64,000 nt of DNA from Lentisphaeria bacterium (GTDB lineage Bacteria > Verrucomicrobiota > Lentisphaeria > Oligosphaerales > Oligosphaeraceae): positions 1 to 64,000 of the forward strand of contig JAKSPB010000007.1 of the NCBI GenBank assembly GCA_024405215.1, in the 5' to 3' direction. The position numbers were made by a program, and so were the translations under genes. The notes under the pieces are model-generated. The model saw only the letters and a program-made list of their open reading frames with translations. It was not told where the DNA came from and did not search any database. This document shows, piece by piece, positions 16,463 through 26,118 of the stretch. Numbering within the stretch: position 1 is the first letter of the stretch; every line of letters starts with the position of its first letter.

Positions 16463-19400
16463 CTATTTCACCAGTTCAAAGTCAATGTGCTTGACGTTGG
16501 GACGGCTCAGGAAGAGCATCTTCAGCACGTGCCGCCCGGCCGGAAGCTCCATGGTGGTCGTGGCGACCTTGTTGATGGCATGGTCCCGGGCGCCTTCATT
16601 GACGATGGCGAATTTTCCCACGAACTCTTCATCCACGTAGAAATTCAGATATTCCTCCAGAGTATACGGGCAGCCGTAGGGAAGTGTGCACTTGTAGGTT
16701 CCGGCCTCCTGGATGTCCACCGTATAGTTCAGCCACTCGCCCATGCAGACGTATCCGATGGTGTCGCCATCCAAGTCCACATCGTCCTGGGGACGGGAGT
16801 GGTCTCTCGTAAAGGAATCGCCGGCCGTGGTGTCAAAGTATGCGACGCCATTGCCGCCCTCGTCGAAGCGGGAGAACTCCACGCGTCCGGGAATGACCTG
16901 CGCCTTCCCCTGGTAAGGGGCGCTGGGAGGCAGCCCAGGCTGCTGGATCAGGCAGAGCATCCAGGGAGGCGTGAAGGCCACCTGGCCCGATTCGTCCTGT
17001 ACGAAGACGCTGTAGCAATGGAAATTTTTCTCGAATTTCGGAACGATTCCCTGGCGTCCGGGGCGGTTGTAGTCCGTCACGTCATAGAACTCCTTGGTGA
17101 GAATGACCTTGAAGTCGTATGGCGGTTCGGTCTTGTAGTCAATGAGATAGCCGCCGTCGAAAAGATAGGCGGCCTTGATGGCGGCTCCTGTGCCTTCGTT
17201 GGGAGAGGCAGCGGCGGAAAACTCCAGCGTGTCACCATAGTTGGCGATACTTTTGTCGGGGACATTCGTCCACGAAACCGACGGCAATTCCGCAGTGGGC
17301 ATGGCGTAGATGCGCACATAGTCGGTATAGAAGCTCTCGGGATAGTGCCCGCGGTTGGGATCTCCTGCGGAGGGTTTGACCTGGCCGCTGAGGATGGGAT
17401 GCAGCGGCGTGAATCCACAGGCGTGGTTGAAAGCGTCGAAAGTGACGTTCTTGTAGTCGCTGTGGTTGGCGGTGCTCTCGATGAGCTTGCCGTCCAGGTA
17501 GTAGGTGATTTCGAAAGGCGTCCACTTGCAGGCGATGGTATGGAAGTCGTCCAGATAGTTCCCCTTGGGGGAATTGTAGTTCCAGCTCTTCAGGGTCTCG
17601 CCGCAATAGACATGGAGATTGTGGTCCAGGACATTTCTGGGAGGCTCGCCGGGATTCAAGGACGTCAGGAAGTAGTCCTCGTAAATGTCGATTTCAAATC
17701 CATCGTGGAAGGGGTTGTCGTTGGTGGGGCCATAGAGCCAGAAGGCGGACCACCAGCCGGGCTCCTTGCGGAATTTGCAGCGGGCCTCGAAGTAACCGAA
17801 GGGGAAGTACTGATATGTGTAGATAGCGCCAGTAAGGAGCTTCTCGTGCTCCGGATTCCAGTCGGTCTTGATTTCCAGAAGACCATCGTGGACAGTCACA
17901 TGGGGAGGATAGCTGGTATAGCCATGATACCACACGGAATCATCCAGCCTGTCGCCCTCGAACTCCTCGTCGAAGACCAGCTTCCAGCCCGCCTTGACAG
18001 GGTCGAAGTCCGGATCGGGCTTCACGATGTAGGGAACCGTGCTTGCGACGCCCTTCTCCGTGGCTTGCCCGACGGTGTAGTTGTCCAGCGTGACTTCCGC
18101 CGCGCCTTTCAGCGCCTGGAACTCCAGCGCAGGCGTCATTGCCTCATGGGCACGGGCGAAATCCGTGTTGCCTGAGAACTCCAGCTGACTGCCATCGGCC
18201 AGGCTGGTCACGCTGGCGGCGTAGCATCCGCGCTTTGCATTGACCGCGAAGAGGAATTCCGCAGGCAGGGAAGTCCGGGAGAACTTCCTGGTTTCCAGCA
18301 GAGTTCCGCTATCCACGACCTGGATTTCCATGCTGTCGTCGTCCTCATGATTCAGGACCTGAAGCGCCAGCGCCTCGCCGCCATCCTCCAGGCGGAAATC
18401 CAGACGGCTCTCCGAAGGCTCCGCACCGAAATTCTGCACCCGCAGGGCCACTGCACGGAAGGCATTTTCATTTTCGGGATTGGCAAAGGCGCCTGCCGGC
18501 TGTTCGATCCGCAGGGAGGAATCCGTGCGGAAGACACCCTGCCCGGTCAGCGTCAGCAGACCGGAAGTAGGATAGCCTTTGATGAGTTCCGGAGAACCGC
18601 CGCAGGTCACCTCCTTGCCGTCAAAGGACTCCGTCCATTCCATCTTGGAAAGCTTGACGCGCACCACGCGGTCTGCCAATTCCAGAGGTCCGCCCAGCAT
18701 CAGAATGGAGCTCTTGCTTCCTGTCCGCAATTTGACCGCCAGGATGTTGCGTCCTTGCTTCAGGCGAACGGTGGCCACATGGTTGTCAATGCCGTAGGGA
18801 ACGACCGCGTTGCCCGTCTCCATGGTATCCAGCACCACCTGGCCATTGACGTAATACTGCATCCACCAGTCCGCGCCGGCGCCAATGGTGTAGTCGCACT
18901 CGATGGGAGAATCAAGGACGGCAAACGCCCAGCCGCATTTTTTTTCGCCGGCTCCCAGAATCGGCGCAAAATCCAATGTGCGCTTCTGGAGAGCAACCTC
19001 CTTGCCCGCAACGCCGCCGAATGTCTCGGGGATGCGGGAGAGCTCCGTCGCCGTGGGTTCGTAGTCGTCCGCCACCGGTCCGAAGAGCGTCCAGCTCTTC
19101 GGGAAAGGTTCGCTGCCCCGGAAAGTTCCCTCCTGGACTTCCACCGACAGATCGGAAATTTCCAGTTCATCTCCCTGGTTCACCACGATGGTGAGCTGGG
19201 CGAAGCCTGTCTCTCCAGCCTTGCCGTTGAGGACCTTCAGAGGAATCGTGAAACGCTTCCAGGCATCGGAGACCCCGAAAGGCGCAACTTTCTCCGTGGA
19301 CTTGAAATTCCATTCCCGCGCGGTGGTCAGGAAAAAAAGGCCGGGCGTCGCCCAGCCGCGTCCGCGCGCCCGGAAGGAAAGACGGACCGTGTCCCCGCAG

Positions 19401-19663
19401 CTCACGGGAAAATAGAGGGTGGAGTTGAAGGCGGCGCCGTTCTTGCTCTGGATATCGGAAATCCGCAAGGAATTGCCCTTCCGCCCTCCACCGACGATAG
19501 TCTCCAGCTTGCATTCCGGTTTGTAGCCGGACCAGATATTGCGAATCCAGCCGGTCGGCCAGCCGTTGTCGCCGACATTCTCAAAGGTGCCGTTCACCGG
19601 CACGTCAACACCGAAAAGCAGGGTGCCCATCAATACGGCAACAACGGCAAGAAATTTTCCCAT
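16463..19663 (-). CDS. secreted GH16 beta-glycanase with N-terminal binding region and C-terminal CBM6
   Basis: A 1066-residue protein begun at MGKFLAVVAVLMGTLLFGVD, a signal peptide preceded by AGGAG; a longer frame adds 41 implausible residues. Residues about 20-180 look like a CBM4/9-type jelly roll. The GH16 domain spans about 560-790 and has the retaining motif FEIDIYEDYF (about 654-663, ExDxxE with nucleophile and acid/base Glu). The last 140 residues resemble CBM6 (VAYFDTTAGDS, then GEWLNYTVDI and AGTY). GH16 enzymes cut laminarin, lichenan, agar, carrageenan or galactans; the target here cannot be fixed. It lies downstream of tsaB. Confidence 0.82.
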   Translation of the reverse strand: MGKFLAVVAVLMGTLLFGVDVPVNGTFENVGDNGWPTGWIRNIWSGYKPECKLETIVGGGRKGNSLRISDIQSKNGAAFNSTLYFPVSCGDTVRLSFRARGRGWATPGLFFLTTAREWNFKSTEKVAPFGVSDAWKRFTIPLKVLNGKAGETGFAQLTIVVNQGDELEISDLSVEVQEGTFRGSEPFPKSWTLFGPVADDYEPTATELSRIPETFGGVAGKEVALQKRTLDFAPILGAGEKKCGWAFAVLDSPIECDYTIGAGADWWMQYYVNGQVVLDTMETGNAVVPYGIDNHVATVRLKQGRNILAVKLRTGSKSSILMLGGPLELADRVVRVKLSKMEWTESFDGKEVTCGGSPELIKGYPTSGLLTLTGQGVFRTDSSLRIEQPAGAFANPENENAFRAVALRVQNFGAEPSESRLDFRLEDGGEALALQVLNHEDDDSMEIQVVDSGTLLETRKFSRTSLPAEFLFAVNAKRGCYAASVTSLADGSQLEFSGNTDFARAHEAMTPALEFQALKGAAEVTLDNYTVGQATEKGVASTVPYIVKPDPDFDPVKAGWKLVFDEEFEGDRLDDSVWYHGYTSYPPHVTVHDGLLEIKTDWNPEHEKLLTGAIYTYQYFPFGYFEARCKFRKEPGWWSAFWLYGPTNDNPFHDGFEIDIYEDYFLTSLNPGEPPRNVLDHNLHVYCGETLKSWNYNSPKGNYLDDFHTIACKWTPFEITYYLDGKLIESTANHSDYKNVTFDAFNHACGFTPLHPILSGQVKPSAGDPNRGHYPESFYTDYVRIYAMPTAELPSVSWTNVPDKSIANYGDTLEFSAAASPNEGTGAAIKAAYLFDGGYLIDYKTEPPYDFKVILTKEFYDVTDYNRPGRQGIVPKFEKNFHCYSVFVQDESGQVAFTPPWMLCLIQQPGLPPSAPYQGKAQVIPGRVEFSRFDEGGNGVAYFDTTAGDSFTRDHSRPQDDVDLDGDTIGYVCMGEWLNYTVDIQEAGTYKCTLPYGCPYTLEEYLNFYVDEEFVGKFAIVNEGARDHAINKVATTTMELPAGRHVLKMLFLSRPNVKHIDFELVK

Positions 19664-19713
19664 CAAGATTCTCCTATGGTTTGGTGGTCGGACTTGTCGG
19701 ACTTGTCGGACAA

Positions 19714-20403
19714 TCAGATTCTCAGCGTGGCGGGCTTGACAAAGACCGCCTGACGCACATAAAGCGGCTCCGTGGAAGCCTCGCAACCAGCCCAGTCAGA
19801 CGGCCAGGGATACTGGCTTTCCGGCGCTTTCAGCAGTGCTTCGGCAGAAATGGCCTCAACCACGGAAAGTTTCTTCTTCAATTCCTCCGGCATCATGGCG
19901 CTGACTTCCTCCTGGGCAGTCACGTATGCCTCGCAGGCATACTTTTCTGTCAATAGCGCCGCAGGCAAGATGGGCTCCGGCGCGGCTTCAAGCGTCCACT
20001 CGCCGTCCTTGCGCAGGAAACGCTCGAAAAGCAGTTCCCCGCAACGGCCGTCATGAAGAACGCCGGCATTTGAAAGCTGTGCCGGCGCGGCACTGGCCAG
20101 CGCGTATGCGGATGGCACCCCGCGCATCATGGCGCCGCTGACCAACGCAGCCCCTTTCGCCATGGCGATTCCGCAACGCAGGCCTGCGAACGATCCCGGC
20201 CCGGTCCCCACCGTCCAGCGCACGACTTCCTTAAGAGTGGAATCCGCCTTTTTCAGGCAATCCACCACCCAAGGCGTCAGGAGACGGTCGCTTTCGCGCC
20301 CGACCGCGGAAAGTTTTTCACAAAGAAGGAGCTTCCCCTGCTCATCGGCAATGGCCAGAGAGAAGCCCATGGAAGTATCCAGTGCGACAGAAACAATGCT
20401 CAT
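19714..20403 (-). CDS. tsaB: tRNA threonylcarbamoyladenosine biosynthesis protein TsaB
   Basis: A 229-residue ASKHA-fold protein starting MSIVSVALDTSMGFSLAI, with the TsaB signature WTVGTGPGSFAGLRCGIAMA at about residues 63-82. TsaB partners TsaD and TsaE to form the t6A modification at position 37 of ANN-decoding tRNAs. Its ATG overlaps the stop of the NamZ-like gene (ATGA, 20400-20403). The C-terminal half is divergent, as is usual for TsaB. Just after the stop lie three near-copies of GTCGGACTT (19689-19715) before the GH16 gene. Confidence 0.88.
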   Translation of the reverse strand: MSIVSVALDTSMGFSLAIADEQGKLLLCEKLSAVGRESDRLLTPWVVDCLKKADSTLKEVVRWTVGTGPGSFAGLRCGIAMAKGAALVSGAMMRGVPSAYALASAAPAQLSNAGVLHDGRCGELLFERFLRKDGEWTLEAAPEPILPAALLTEKYACEAYVTAQEEVSAMMPEELKKKLSVVEAISAEALLKAPESQYPWPSDWAGCEASTEPLYVRQAVFVKPATLRI

Positions 20404-21506
20404 GGTTGACAGAAATCCGCGCAATCCTTCTCGGCGCGGTCGAGGAGTTCCTCCAGGGATTCACAGCCGAGACGATAGCGGCTGCTCCCCAGAAGGTGGT
20501 CAAAGTGCTCGGGGCGGAAAGAAAACCGTCCGGGATAGAGATTCCACAGCGCATCCAATATCCGCATGGCGGCCTCGAAGGGCCGGCATTGGCGGGGATC
20601 GACGACATGGAAAAAGACGCCCTGGCAAAGTTGCCCGGCATACTTGTTGGTGTCGGGAACGAAGGACGCCTCCTCCAGAATCAGTCCAGGGAAACGACAG
20701 CTTCCCATGTTTTTCAAAAGCTCCCGGGAATTCACATACGGCGCGCCTATGAGCTGGAATGGATGGGCGGTGCCGCGTCCCTCGGAAACGTCCGTTCCCT
20801 CGAAAAGACAGGTTCCCGGATAGCAGCAAAGGGCCTCGAAGGAACGCAGATTGGGGGACGGATTTTTCCAGGGGCGTCCGAAATCCGGGAACATGGGATC
20901 CTTGATGCCAATGTCGAAACGCGGCGGGACCACCGTCAGCCTCCCTCCCGGTGCCACGCCGAATTCCCCCACAGCCAGTCGAGCGTATTCCCCCAGCGTC
21001 ATTCCATGACGGACGGGAATGGGAAAGCGGCCCACGGGAGAAGCTTGAGACATCTCCAGACGCGGCCCTTCCAGCGCTTTGCCCAGGGGATTGGCCCGGT
21101 CCAAAAGCACCACCGGCTTGCCTGCCGACGCACAATCCTCCAGAACCGTGAAGACCGTATTGGGATATGTATAGTAGCGAACGCCCACATCCGGCAAGTC
21201 AATGACCATCTTGTCAAAATGCGTCAACCACTCCTGGGGAATGGCGTTCTTTGCGCCATAGAGGCTGACGACGGGAAGCCCGCTGGTCGCATCCGTCTGG
21301 TTCGCCACCGCCACGCCATCCGCGACCGTGGCCTCCAGGCCGTGTTCCGGAGAAAAGAGAACTGTCAGCTCCACGCCATTCGCACGCAACGCTTCCACGC
21401 TCCGTCTTCCGGCTGCATCCAGCGCACCTGCGTTGGTCAGCAACGCACAACGGCAACCAGCCAGGCATTCCAACGGCAATTGGTCCACACCCGCGAAGTA
21501 GCTCAT
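20400..21506 (-). CDS. NamZ-like (DUF1343) exo-beta-N-acetylmuramidase family protein
   Basis: 368 residues from MSYFAGVDQLPLE, a start chosen because AGGAGG lies eight bases upstream and the ATG overlaps the rpoN stop. DUF1343 hallmarks are present: LTNAGALD, LFSPEHGLEA (about residues 50-59), DLPDVGVRYYTYP (about 99-111) and FEGTDVSEGRGT (about 224-235). Characterised NamZ enzymes release N-acetylmuramic acid from the non-reducing end of peptidoglycan fragments in cell-wall recycling. No signal peptide is seen, so it would act inside the cell on imported muropeptide sugars. Confidence 0.85.
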   Translation of the reverse strand: MSYFAGVDQLPLECLAGCRCALLTNAGALDAAGRRSVEALRANGVELTVLFSPEHGLEATVADGVAVANQTDATSGLPVVSLYGAKNAIPQEWLTHFDKMVIDLPDVGVRYYTYPNTVFTVLEDCASAGKPVVLLDRANPLGKALEGPRLEMSQASPVGRFPIPVRHGMTLGEYARLAVGEFGVAPGGRLTVVPPRFDIGIKDPMFPDFGRPWKNPSPNLRSFEALCCYPGTCLFEGTDVSEGRGTAHPFQLIGAPYVNSRELLKNMGSCRFPGLILEEASFVPDTNKYAGQLCQGVFFHVVDPRQCRPFEAAMRILDALWNLYPGRFSFRPEHFDHLLGSSRYRLGCESLEELLDRAEKDCADFCQP

Positions 21507-23068
21507 CCGTGAACCCTCCTCTGGGAAGTAGTGGGAATGCCGTCCAGGTCTCGATACTTGGCGATGGTCCGCCGTTTCACCACATACCCTTCCTGCTGAA
21601 GCCGGTTGGAAATGTCCTGATCCGAAATGGGATGACGGGGATCCTCGGCGGCGATGATCTCCTTGATGCGCTTGCGCACCTTCAGGCTGGAGACCTCCTC
21701 CCCCGTCTCGGAATGATACCCCGTGGAGAAGAAACTCTTGAAAGAAAAGACGCCCCAAGGCGTCCAGAGGTTCTTTCCGGCAATGGCCCGGGAGATGGTG
21801 CTCTCCGAAAGTTCCAGCTTTTCCGCCACGCGAGCCAGGGTCAGCGGCACCAGATCCGAGGAATGTCCCGTCTCAAAGAAACGCGTCTGCAAAAGCAGCA
21901 GCTGTGTCGCAACCTTTTCGATGGTGCTTTGGCGCAGGCCGATCGCCTTGATCAGCATCTCCGCCTTGTCCCGGTGTTCGCGAAGGTATTTCAGCGTATC
22001 CTTGTCGGCTGACTTTTCCTCCAGCATGGCCATGTAGGTCTCGTCCAGGCCGAGGAGGGAAGTCGTCGAAGCGTTGTAGCGCACACTCCAGATTCCTTTG
22101 GCGTCGCGCTCCAGGAAGACGTCCGGCAAAACCGTCGGAACCGCCTCGCTATGCAGCAGGCTTCCAGGCGTGGGATGGAGCTTGCGAATCCGGAAGACCG
22201 CCTCCTGCACTTCGTCCACATCGCAGTCGATTTCCTTGGCGATCTTGGGCAGCCGATTCCGTTCCAGGTCCTCCAGGTGCTTCGAGACGATGTCCCACTC
22301 CAGACTCCCCACCAGACGCTGACGCTTCAACTGCAACAGCAGGCACTCCTGGAGATTCCGGGCGCAGATGCCCGGCGGATCCAGCGTCTGCATCGCCTCG
22401 ATGGCGCGATGCAGCTCCTCCGGCGTGGCACCGGTCTGTTCGCAGAGCTCCTCGTCGGTCCCTTGCAGATAGCCCGCCTCGTCAACGGCATAGCATAGCT
22501 TTCGGCACAGTTCGCGGAATTGCTCGTCTCCCTCGACGTCTCCCTCGCATTCCCGCAGAAGCAACTCCAGGAAACCGTCTTCCTGGCTGTAGGAATCAAA
22601 GAAATGCTGTCGGCGTTCCTCGTCTTCGGAACTCCAGGAACGTTCTTCCTCCTCAAATGCGACATCCGTCTCGTCAGAGAGTCGCGCGGATTCTCCATCG
22701 TCATGGGAAGCCTCGTCCCGCCCCATGGTCCCGGAATCGCCTTCGCCTTCCCTTTTCTCGCCGATGTTTTCCGGATCCGGGAGTTTCTCCACGACATCCC
22801 GCAGATACTCCTCGGCATCCTCTTCCCGCTCCCGCTCCTCCCGACTTGGCGGAGTCTCCTCCCCTCCTGGCAACTCGTTCTCATAGACCAGTCCCGGAGA
22901 CTGCAATTCCACCAGCATGGGATTCAGCTGAAGCTGGTGGTTAATCTCCGTCTGAAGCTCCATGGCGTTCTTCTGCAGAATCTCCAGCCCAAGGCGCTGA
23001 GCCTGGGAGAGCTCCAGCCGCTGCGCCTGCGCCTGGGAAAGACCTAGATTTTGCCCAAGGTTGCTCAC
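21503..23068 (-). CDS. rpoN: RNA polymerase sigma-54 factor RpoN
   Basis: A 521-residue sigma-54 with all regions: Gln/Leu-rich region I (residues 1-55, LSQAQRLGLEILQKN) that binds activators, an acidic region II (about 65-150), the core-binding domain (LLQLKRQRLVGSLEWDIVS, about 225-290), the HTH (about 420-450) and the RpoN box VKRRTIAKYRD near residue 500 for the -24 element. It directs transcription of enhancer-dependent genes. It overlaps rlmI upstream and the NamZ-like gene downstream by ATGA, an unusual setting since rpoN more often sits with lptB or hpf. Confidence 0.95.
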   Translation of the reverse strand: MSNLGQNLGLSQAQAQRLELSQAQRLGLEILQKNAMELQTEINHQLQLNPMLVELQSPGLVYENELPGGEETPPSREEREREEDAEEYLRDVVEKLPDPENIGEKREGEGDSGTMGRDEASHDDGESARLSDETDVAFEEEERSWSSEDEERRQHFFDSYSQEDGFLELLLRECEGDVEGDEQFRELCRKLCYAVDEAGYLQGTDEELCEQTGATPEELHRAIEAMQTLDPPGICARNLQECLLLQLKRQRLVGSLEWDIVSKHLEDLERNRLPKIAKEIDCDVDEVQEAVFRIRKLHPTPGSLLHSEAVPTVLPDVFLERDAKGIWSVRYNASTTSLLGLDETYMAMLEEKSADKDTLKYLREHRDKAEMLIKAIGLRQSTIEKVATQLLLLQTRFFETGHSSDLVPLTLARVAEKLELSESTISRAIAGKNLWTPWGVFSFKSFFSTGYHSETGEEVSSLKVRKRIKEIIAAEDPRHPISDQDISNRLQQEGYVVKRRTIAKYRDLDGIPTTSQRRVHG

Positions 23069-24258
23069 AAATCAAGATGAAGTTCAAGTCCCGTCAGATA
23101 GTGTCCTTCCGGAAACGCCAGGCTCTGGGGATGGTCCGCCGCCTGGGAGAAGCTCTGCACCACACGCGCCGTGCGATGGGCGTCCGTCAGAGCCTCGGCC
23201 ACGATGGTCCGGAAGAACTCCGGCGTCATGGCGGCGCTGCAGGAATAGGTCAGCAACGTCCCCCCTGGATTCAGTAGTTTGCAGGCCAGGAGGTTCACGT
23301 CCTTGTAGCCATGGGCCGCCTTGAGAAGCTGCCCGTGGGTGGAAGCGAACTTGGGCGGATCCAGGACAATCACGTCAAATGTCTGGCGTGCGTCCCGATA
23401 GCGCCGCAACTGCTGGAACATATCCGCCTGTTCGAAGGTCAGCCGGGGATCGCCCGCCAGTCCATTCAGTGCCACATTGGCCTTGGCCAAGGCAATGGCC
23501 GAGGGCGCATAGTCCAGAAAACGGACGCTCTTCGCGCCCGCCTTCGCCGCGCGGATGCCGAAGGCGCCGCTGTAGCAGCAGCAGTCCAGCACGCTGGCGC
23601 CAGGCGCCAGGCGGTCAATGGCCAGGCGGTTCTCCCGCTGGTCCAGATAGAAGCCCGTCTTATGCCCGCCAGGAACGTCCATGCGGAAGGTCAATCCATT
23701 CTCCTGGATGGTGAAATCCTCCGGAGGCTCCTCTCCCCAGAGAAGACCATCGCTAAGCTCCAGGCCTTCGCGCCTGCGGGCCTCCGCATCGGAGCGTTCG
23801 TAGATGCCACGGATGCCAGGAAGCTGCGCCAGCTGGGCGACAATGACTTTCTTCCAGGCCTCAGGTCCCGCGGCCAGGAACTGGCAGGAGAGATAGGCGC
23901 CATATTTGTCCACGATCAGCGCCGGCAGACCATCCGCCTCGCCATGAATCAGTCGATAGGCATCCAGTTTGTCATAGCCCAGGGACTTCCGGTATTCGTA
24001 TGCCTGGAAAACGCGCTTCCCGAAGAAGGCGGCCTGTATGGTCTCCTGGGGATCAAAGGTCCAGACACGGGCTCGGATTTGGGAATTCGGCGAATAGGCG
24101 GCCCGTGCCAGGAACTGCCCGTCTGCGGAACGGACCTCGACGGTTTCGCCAGCCTGCGGCTCGCCCGTGACACGATGAATCGCACCGGAAAAAATCCACG
24201 GATGGCCTCTCAGCAGGGAGGCGTCGCGCTTGGAAAAAAGGGTAATGCACTTCTCCAT
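23065..24258 (-). CDS. rlmI: RlmI-type 23S rRNA (cytosine-C5) methyltransferase
   Basis: A 397-residue class I SAM methyltransferase. An N-terminal PUA domain (residues 1-75, RHPWIFSGAI-type opening) is followed by a central RlmI-like domain and a Rossmann methyltransferase core with VLDCCCYSGAFGIRAAKAGA (SAM loop, about residues 225-244), LDPPKFA (catalytic loop) and YSCSAAM. Escherichia coli RlmI methylates C1962 of 23S rRNA. Its stop overlaps the rpoN ATG, so it is translated with rpoN. Length and domain order match the family. Confidence 0.88.
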   Translation of the reverse strand: MEKCITLFSKRDASLLRGHPWIFSGAIHRVTGEPQAGETVEVRSADGQFLARAAYSPNSQIRARVWTFDPQETIQAAFFGKRVFQAYEYRKSLGYDKLDAYRLIHGEADGLPALIVDKYGAYLSCQFLAAGPEAWKKVIVAQLAQLPGIRGIYERSDAEARRREGLELSDGLLWGEEPPEDFTIQENGLTFRMDVPGGHKTGFYLDQRENRLAIDRLAPGASVLDCCCYSGAFGIRAAKAGAKSVRFLDYAPSAIALAKANVALNGLAGDPRLTFEQADMFQQLRRYRDARQTFDVIVLDPPKFASTHGQLLKAAHGYKDVNLLACKLLNPGGTLLTYSCSAAMTPEFFRTIVAEALTDAHRTARVVQSFSQAADHPQSLAFPEGHYLTGLELHLDL

Positions 24259-24328
24259 AGGATGGACTCTTCAAAAAGACAAAAATCAGGAGGCCTGTTC
24301 TGCAAAACGCTGGCGCGTCTCCTCAAAT

Positions 24329-25336
24329 CTACTTGGCCTTCAGGGCATCCTTCAGTTCATCGGCCTCGATGGCGCGAGTGCCCACATATCCGACCACGAT
24401 GCCGGCCGCGTGATTGGCCACCGTGGCCGCCTTGGAAGGAGACGCGCCGGCACACATCGCCAGCGTCATGGTCGCCATCACCGTGTCACCGGCGCCGGAG
24501 ACATCGAAGACCTGACGCGCCTGGGTAGGAATGACCAGAAGTTCGGAACGGTCCTTCGGGAAAAGCGCCATCCCCTCGGCCCCCAGCGTAATCAGCAGGA
24601 GCTCCACATCCCACTTCTGCAAAAGCGCCTCGCCGACGCGCCGAAGCGGCTCGTCCTTCGCGGGATCGCCGATGCCGGATTCGTAACGGATGCCCGCCAG
24701 CGCAAAGGCCTCCATGCGATTCGGCGTCATCAAAGTCAGGTCCTTCACATCAAAGGCATGGCTGGGATGAGGGTCCAGGGTGGAGAGGACACCGTATTGG
24801 CGCGCCAGCTCCGCTGCCTGCGCCATGAATTCCTTCGTGAAGACGCCTTTTGCGTAGTCCTCCATGACCAGCGCATCGATCTTGCCGCTCTTCAAGGCGA
24901 CTTCCAGGCGCTTCAGAAGCTCTTCGCGAATCTCCGCCGTAATCTGGGACGGCGTCTCGTGGTCCACGCGTACGACCTGCTGGTTGCCGGCAAGGATGCG
25001 CGTCTTCACCGTCGTATTCCCGCCGGGAACCGTCACCACGCCGGAGACATCCGCGCCGCCATCCTGCAGAAGCGCCATGAGGCTCTTGCCGTCCGCATCA
25101 TCCGCCACGCAACCGAAGACCGACACCTTGCCCTTGAGAGAAAGAACATTGCGGGCAACGTTGGCGGCCCCGCCGGGGACCTCGCTCTGCCGTTTGACAA
25201 GAACTACCGGCACAGGGGCCTCCTGGGAGATGCGCGTCGCCTCGCCCCAGCAATAGCGGTCCAGCATCAGATCACCCAGCACCGCGATGCGGCATTTGGG
25301 AAAATTCTTCAGGATATCCAGCAAAAAAACACTCAT
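24329..25336 (-). CDS. hldA: D-glycero-beta-D-manno-heptose-7-phosphate kinase
   Basis: A 335-residue PfkB-fold kinase matching the kinase half of HldE (RfaE1). Diagnostic segments are LGDLMLDRYCWGEATRISQE (residues 20-39), PGGAANVARN (about 54-63), VEDYAKG-like VMEDYAKGVF, and the GAGD motif in VSGAGDTVMATMTLA (about 276-290). It phosphorylates heptose-7-phosphate at C1 on the path to ADP-heptose for LPS inner core, which supports a Gram-negative envelope. The adenylyltransferase domain (HldC) is not in this protein, so it is encoded elsewhere. It lies 8 bp after the FHA-like gene. Confidence 0.9.
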   Translation of the reverse strand: MSVFLLDILKNFPKCRIAVLGDLMLDRYCWGEATRISQEAPVPVVLVKRQSEVPGGAANVARNVLSLKGKVSVFGCVADDADGKSLMALLQDGGADVSGVVTVPGGNTTVKTRILAGNQQVVRVDHETPSQITAEIREELLKRLEVALKSGKIDALVMEDYAKGVFTKEFMAQAAELARQYGVLSTLDPHPSHAFDVKDLTLMTPNRMEAFALAGIRYESGIGDPAKDEPLRRVGEALLQKWDVELLLITLGAEGMALFPKDRSELLVIPTQARQVFDVSGAGDTVMATMTLAMCAGASPSKAATVANHAAGIVVGYVGTRAIEADELKDALKAK

Positions 25337-25344
25337 AGGAAACT

Positions 25345-26103
25345 CTATTTTGTCTCAATCAAATGCTTGACAGGGCCGTCGATCTGTACGGACGGCAGAG
25401 GCGCCAGCACCGCCGGATGAGCGGAAAAGTCCTTCAGAAGCTCCTCCAGGCGTCCGAGATTCTCCATCTGTGCCTGACGCTCCGACGCCGTGAGCTCTTC
25501 GCCATGACGACGCAGATAGGCGACGCGCCTCTCCATCTCCTCCTGCAACGAACGAAGATAAGCCGCGGAAAGAGAATCTTTCGCGACAAGTTCCTCTAGT
25601 TCTTTTTCGTTCAAGGCCTTGCGAATGGAATCAACGCGGGCGTTCAAGGCCTGCAGCTCCTGAAATCTCCGAATGCCGTCACTACGCTTCAGAAACTGCG
25701 GGAATCCGGCAAAGGCGGCAACTTCCACCAGCAGCGAAAGTGCGATGCCAGACACGGCCACCAGACCAATGGCGTTGGCAGCCCAGGAAACGCCTGGACG
25801 GCCATGAAGGCGATAATAGCGCAATTCCTTGTCGCGCAGGTAGAGAATCCCGCCATGGGAAATCCGTCGCTCGGCCCCGCGGAGAAGTTCCTCGCCATCC
25901 AGGGAAACAGCGGACGAGCCAGTATTGCACACCATCATGGCGCCGCCCTGCTCCCGGAACTCCAGCCCGCAGCCTGCCGGAAGTCCCTGCGCCTCGCCCA
26001 CGGAAAATGGCGCATTGGCAAAATCCAATGACGAACCGCGGGCGAAAATCTCCGCCAGGGCGCCATTTTCGGAATGATTGCGCAAGAGAAGCTGGTAGGG
26101 CAT
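25345..26103 (-). CDS. membrane protein with FHA-like N-terminus and coiled-coil C-terminus
   Basis: 252 residues of unknown function. Residues 1-100 have an FHA-like beta pattern with a loop near CNTGSSAVSLDGEEL and GGILYLRDKELRYYRL, but the conserved Arg/Ser/His phosphothreonine pocket is not obvious, so a degenerate FHA domain is only suggested. A single transmembrane segment follows (about 110-131, ANAIGLVAVSGIALSLLVEV), then about 100 residues of charged, heptad-rich helix. It sits between clpC and hldA with gaps of 15 and 8 bp, so it is cotranscribed with them. No enzyme motif. Confidence 0.6.
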   Translation of the reverse strand: MPYQLLLRNHSENGALAEIFARGSSLDFANAPFSVGEAQGLPAGCGLEFREQGGAMMVCNTGSSAVSLDGEELLRGAERRISHGGILYLRDKELRYYRLHGRPGVSWAANAIGLVAVSGIALSLLVEVAAFAGFPQFLKRSDGIRRFQELQALNARVDSIRKALNEKELEELVAKDSLSAAYLRSLQEEMERRVAYLRRHGEELTASERQAQMENLGRLEELLKDFSAHPAVLAPLPSVQIDGPVKHLIETK

Positions 26104-26118
26104 GGCTGGTGTTCCCGG

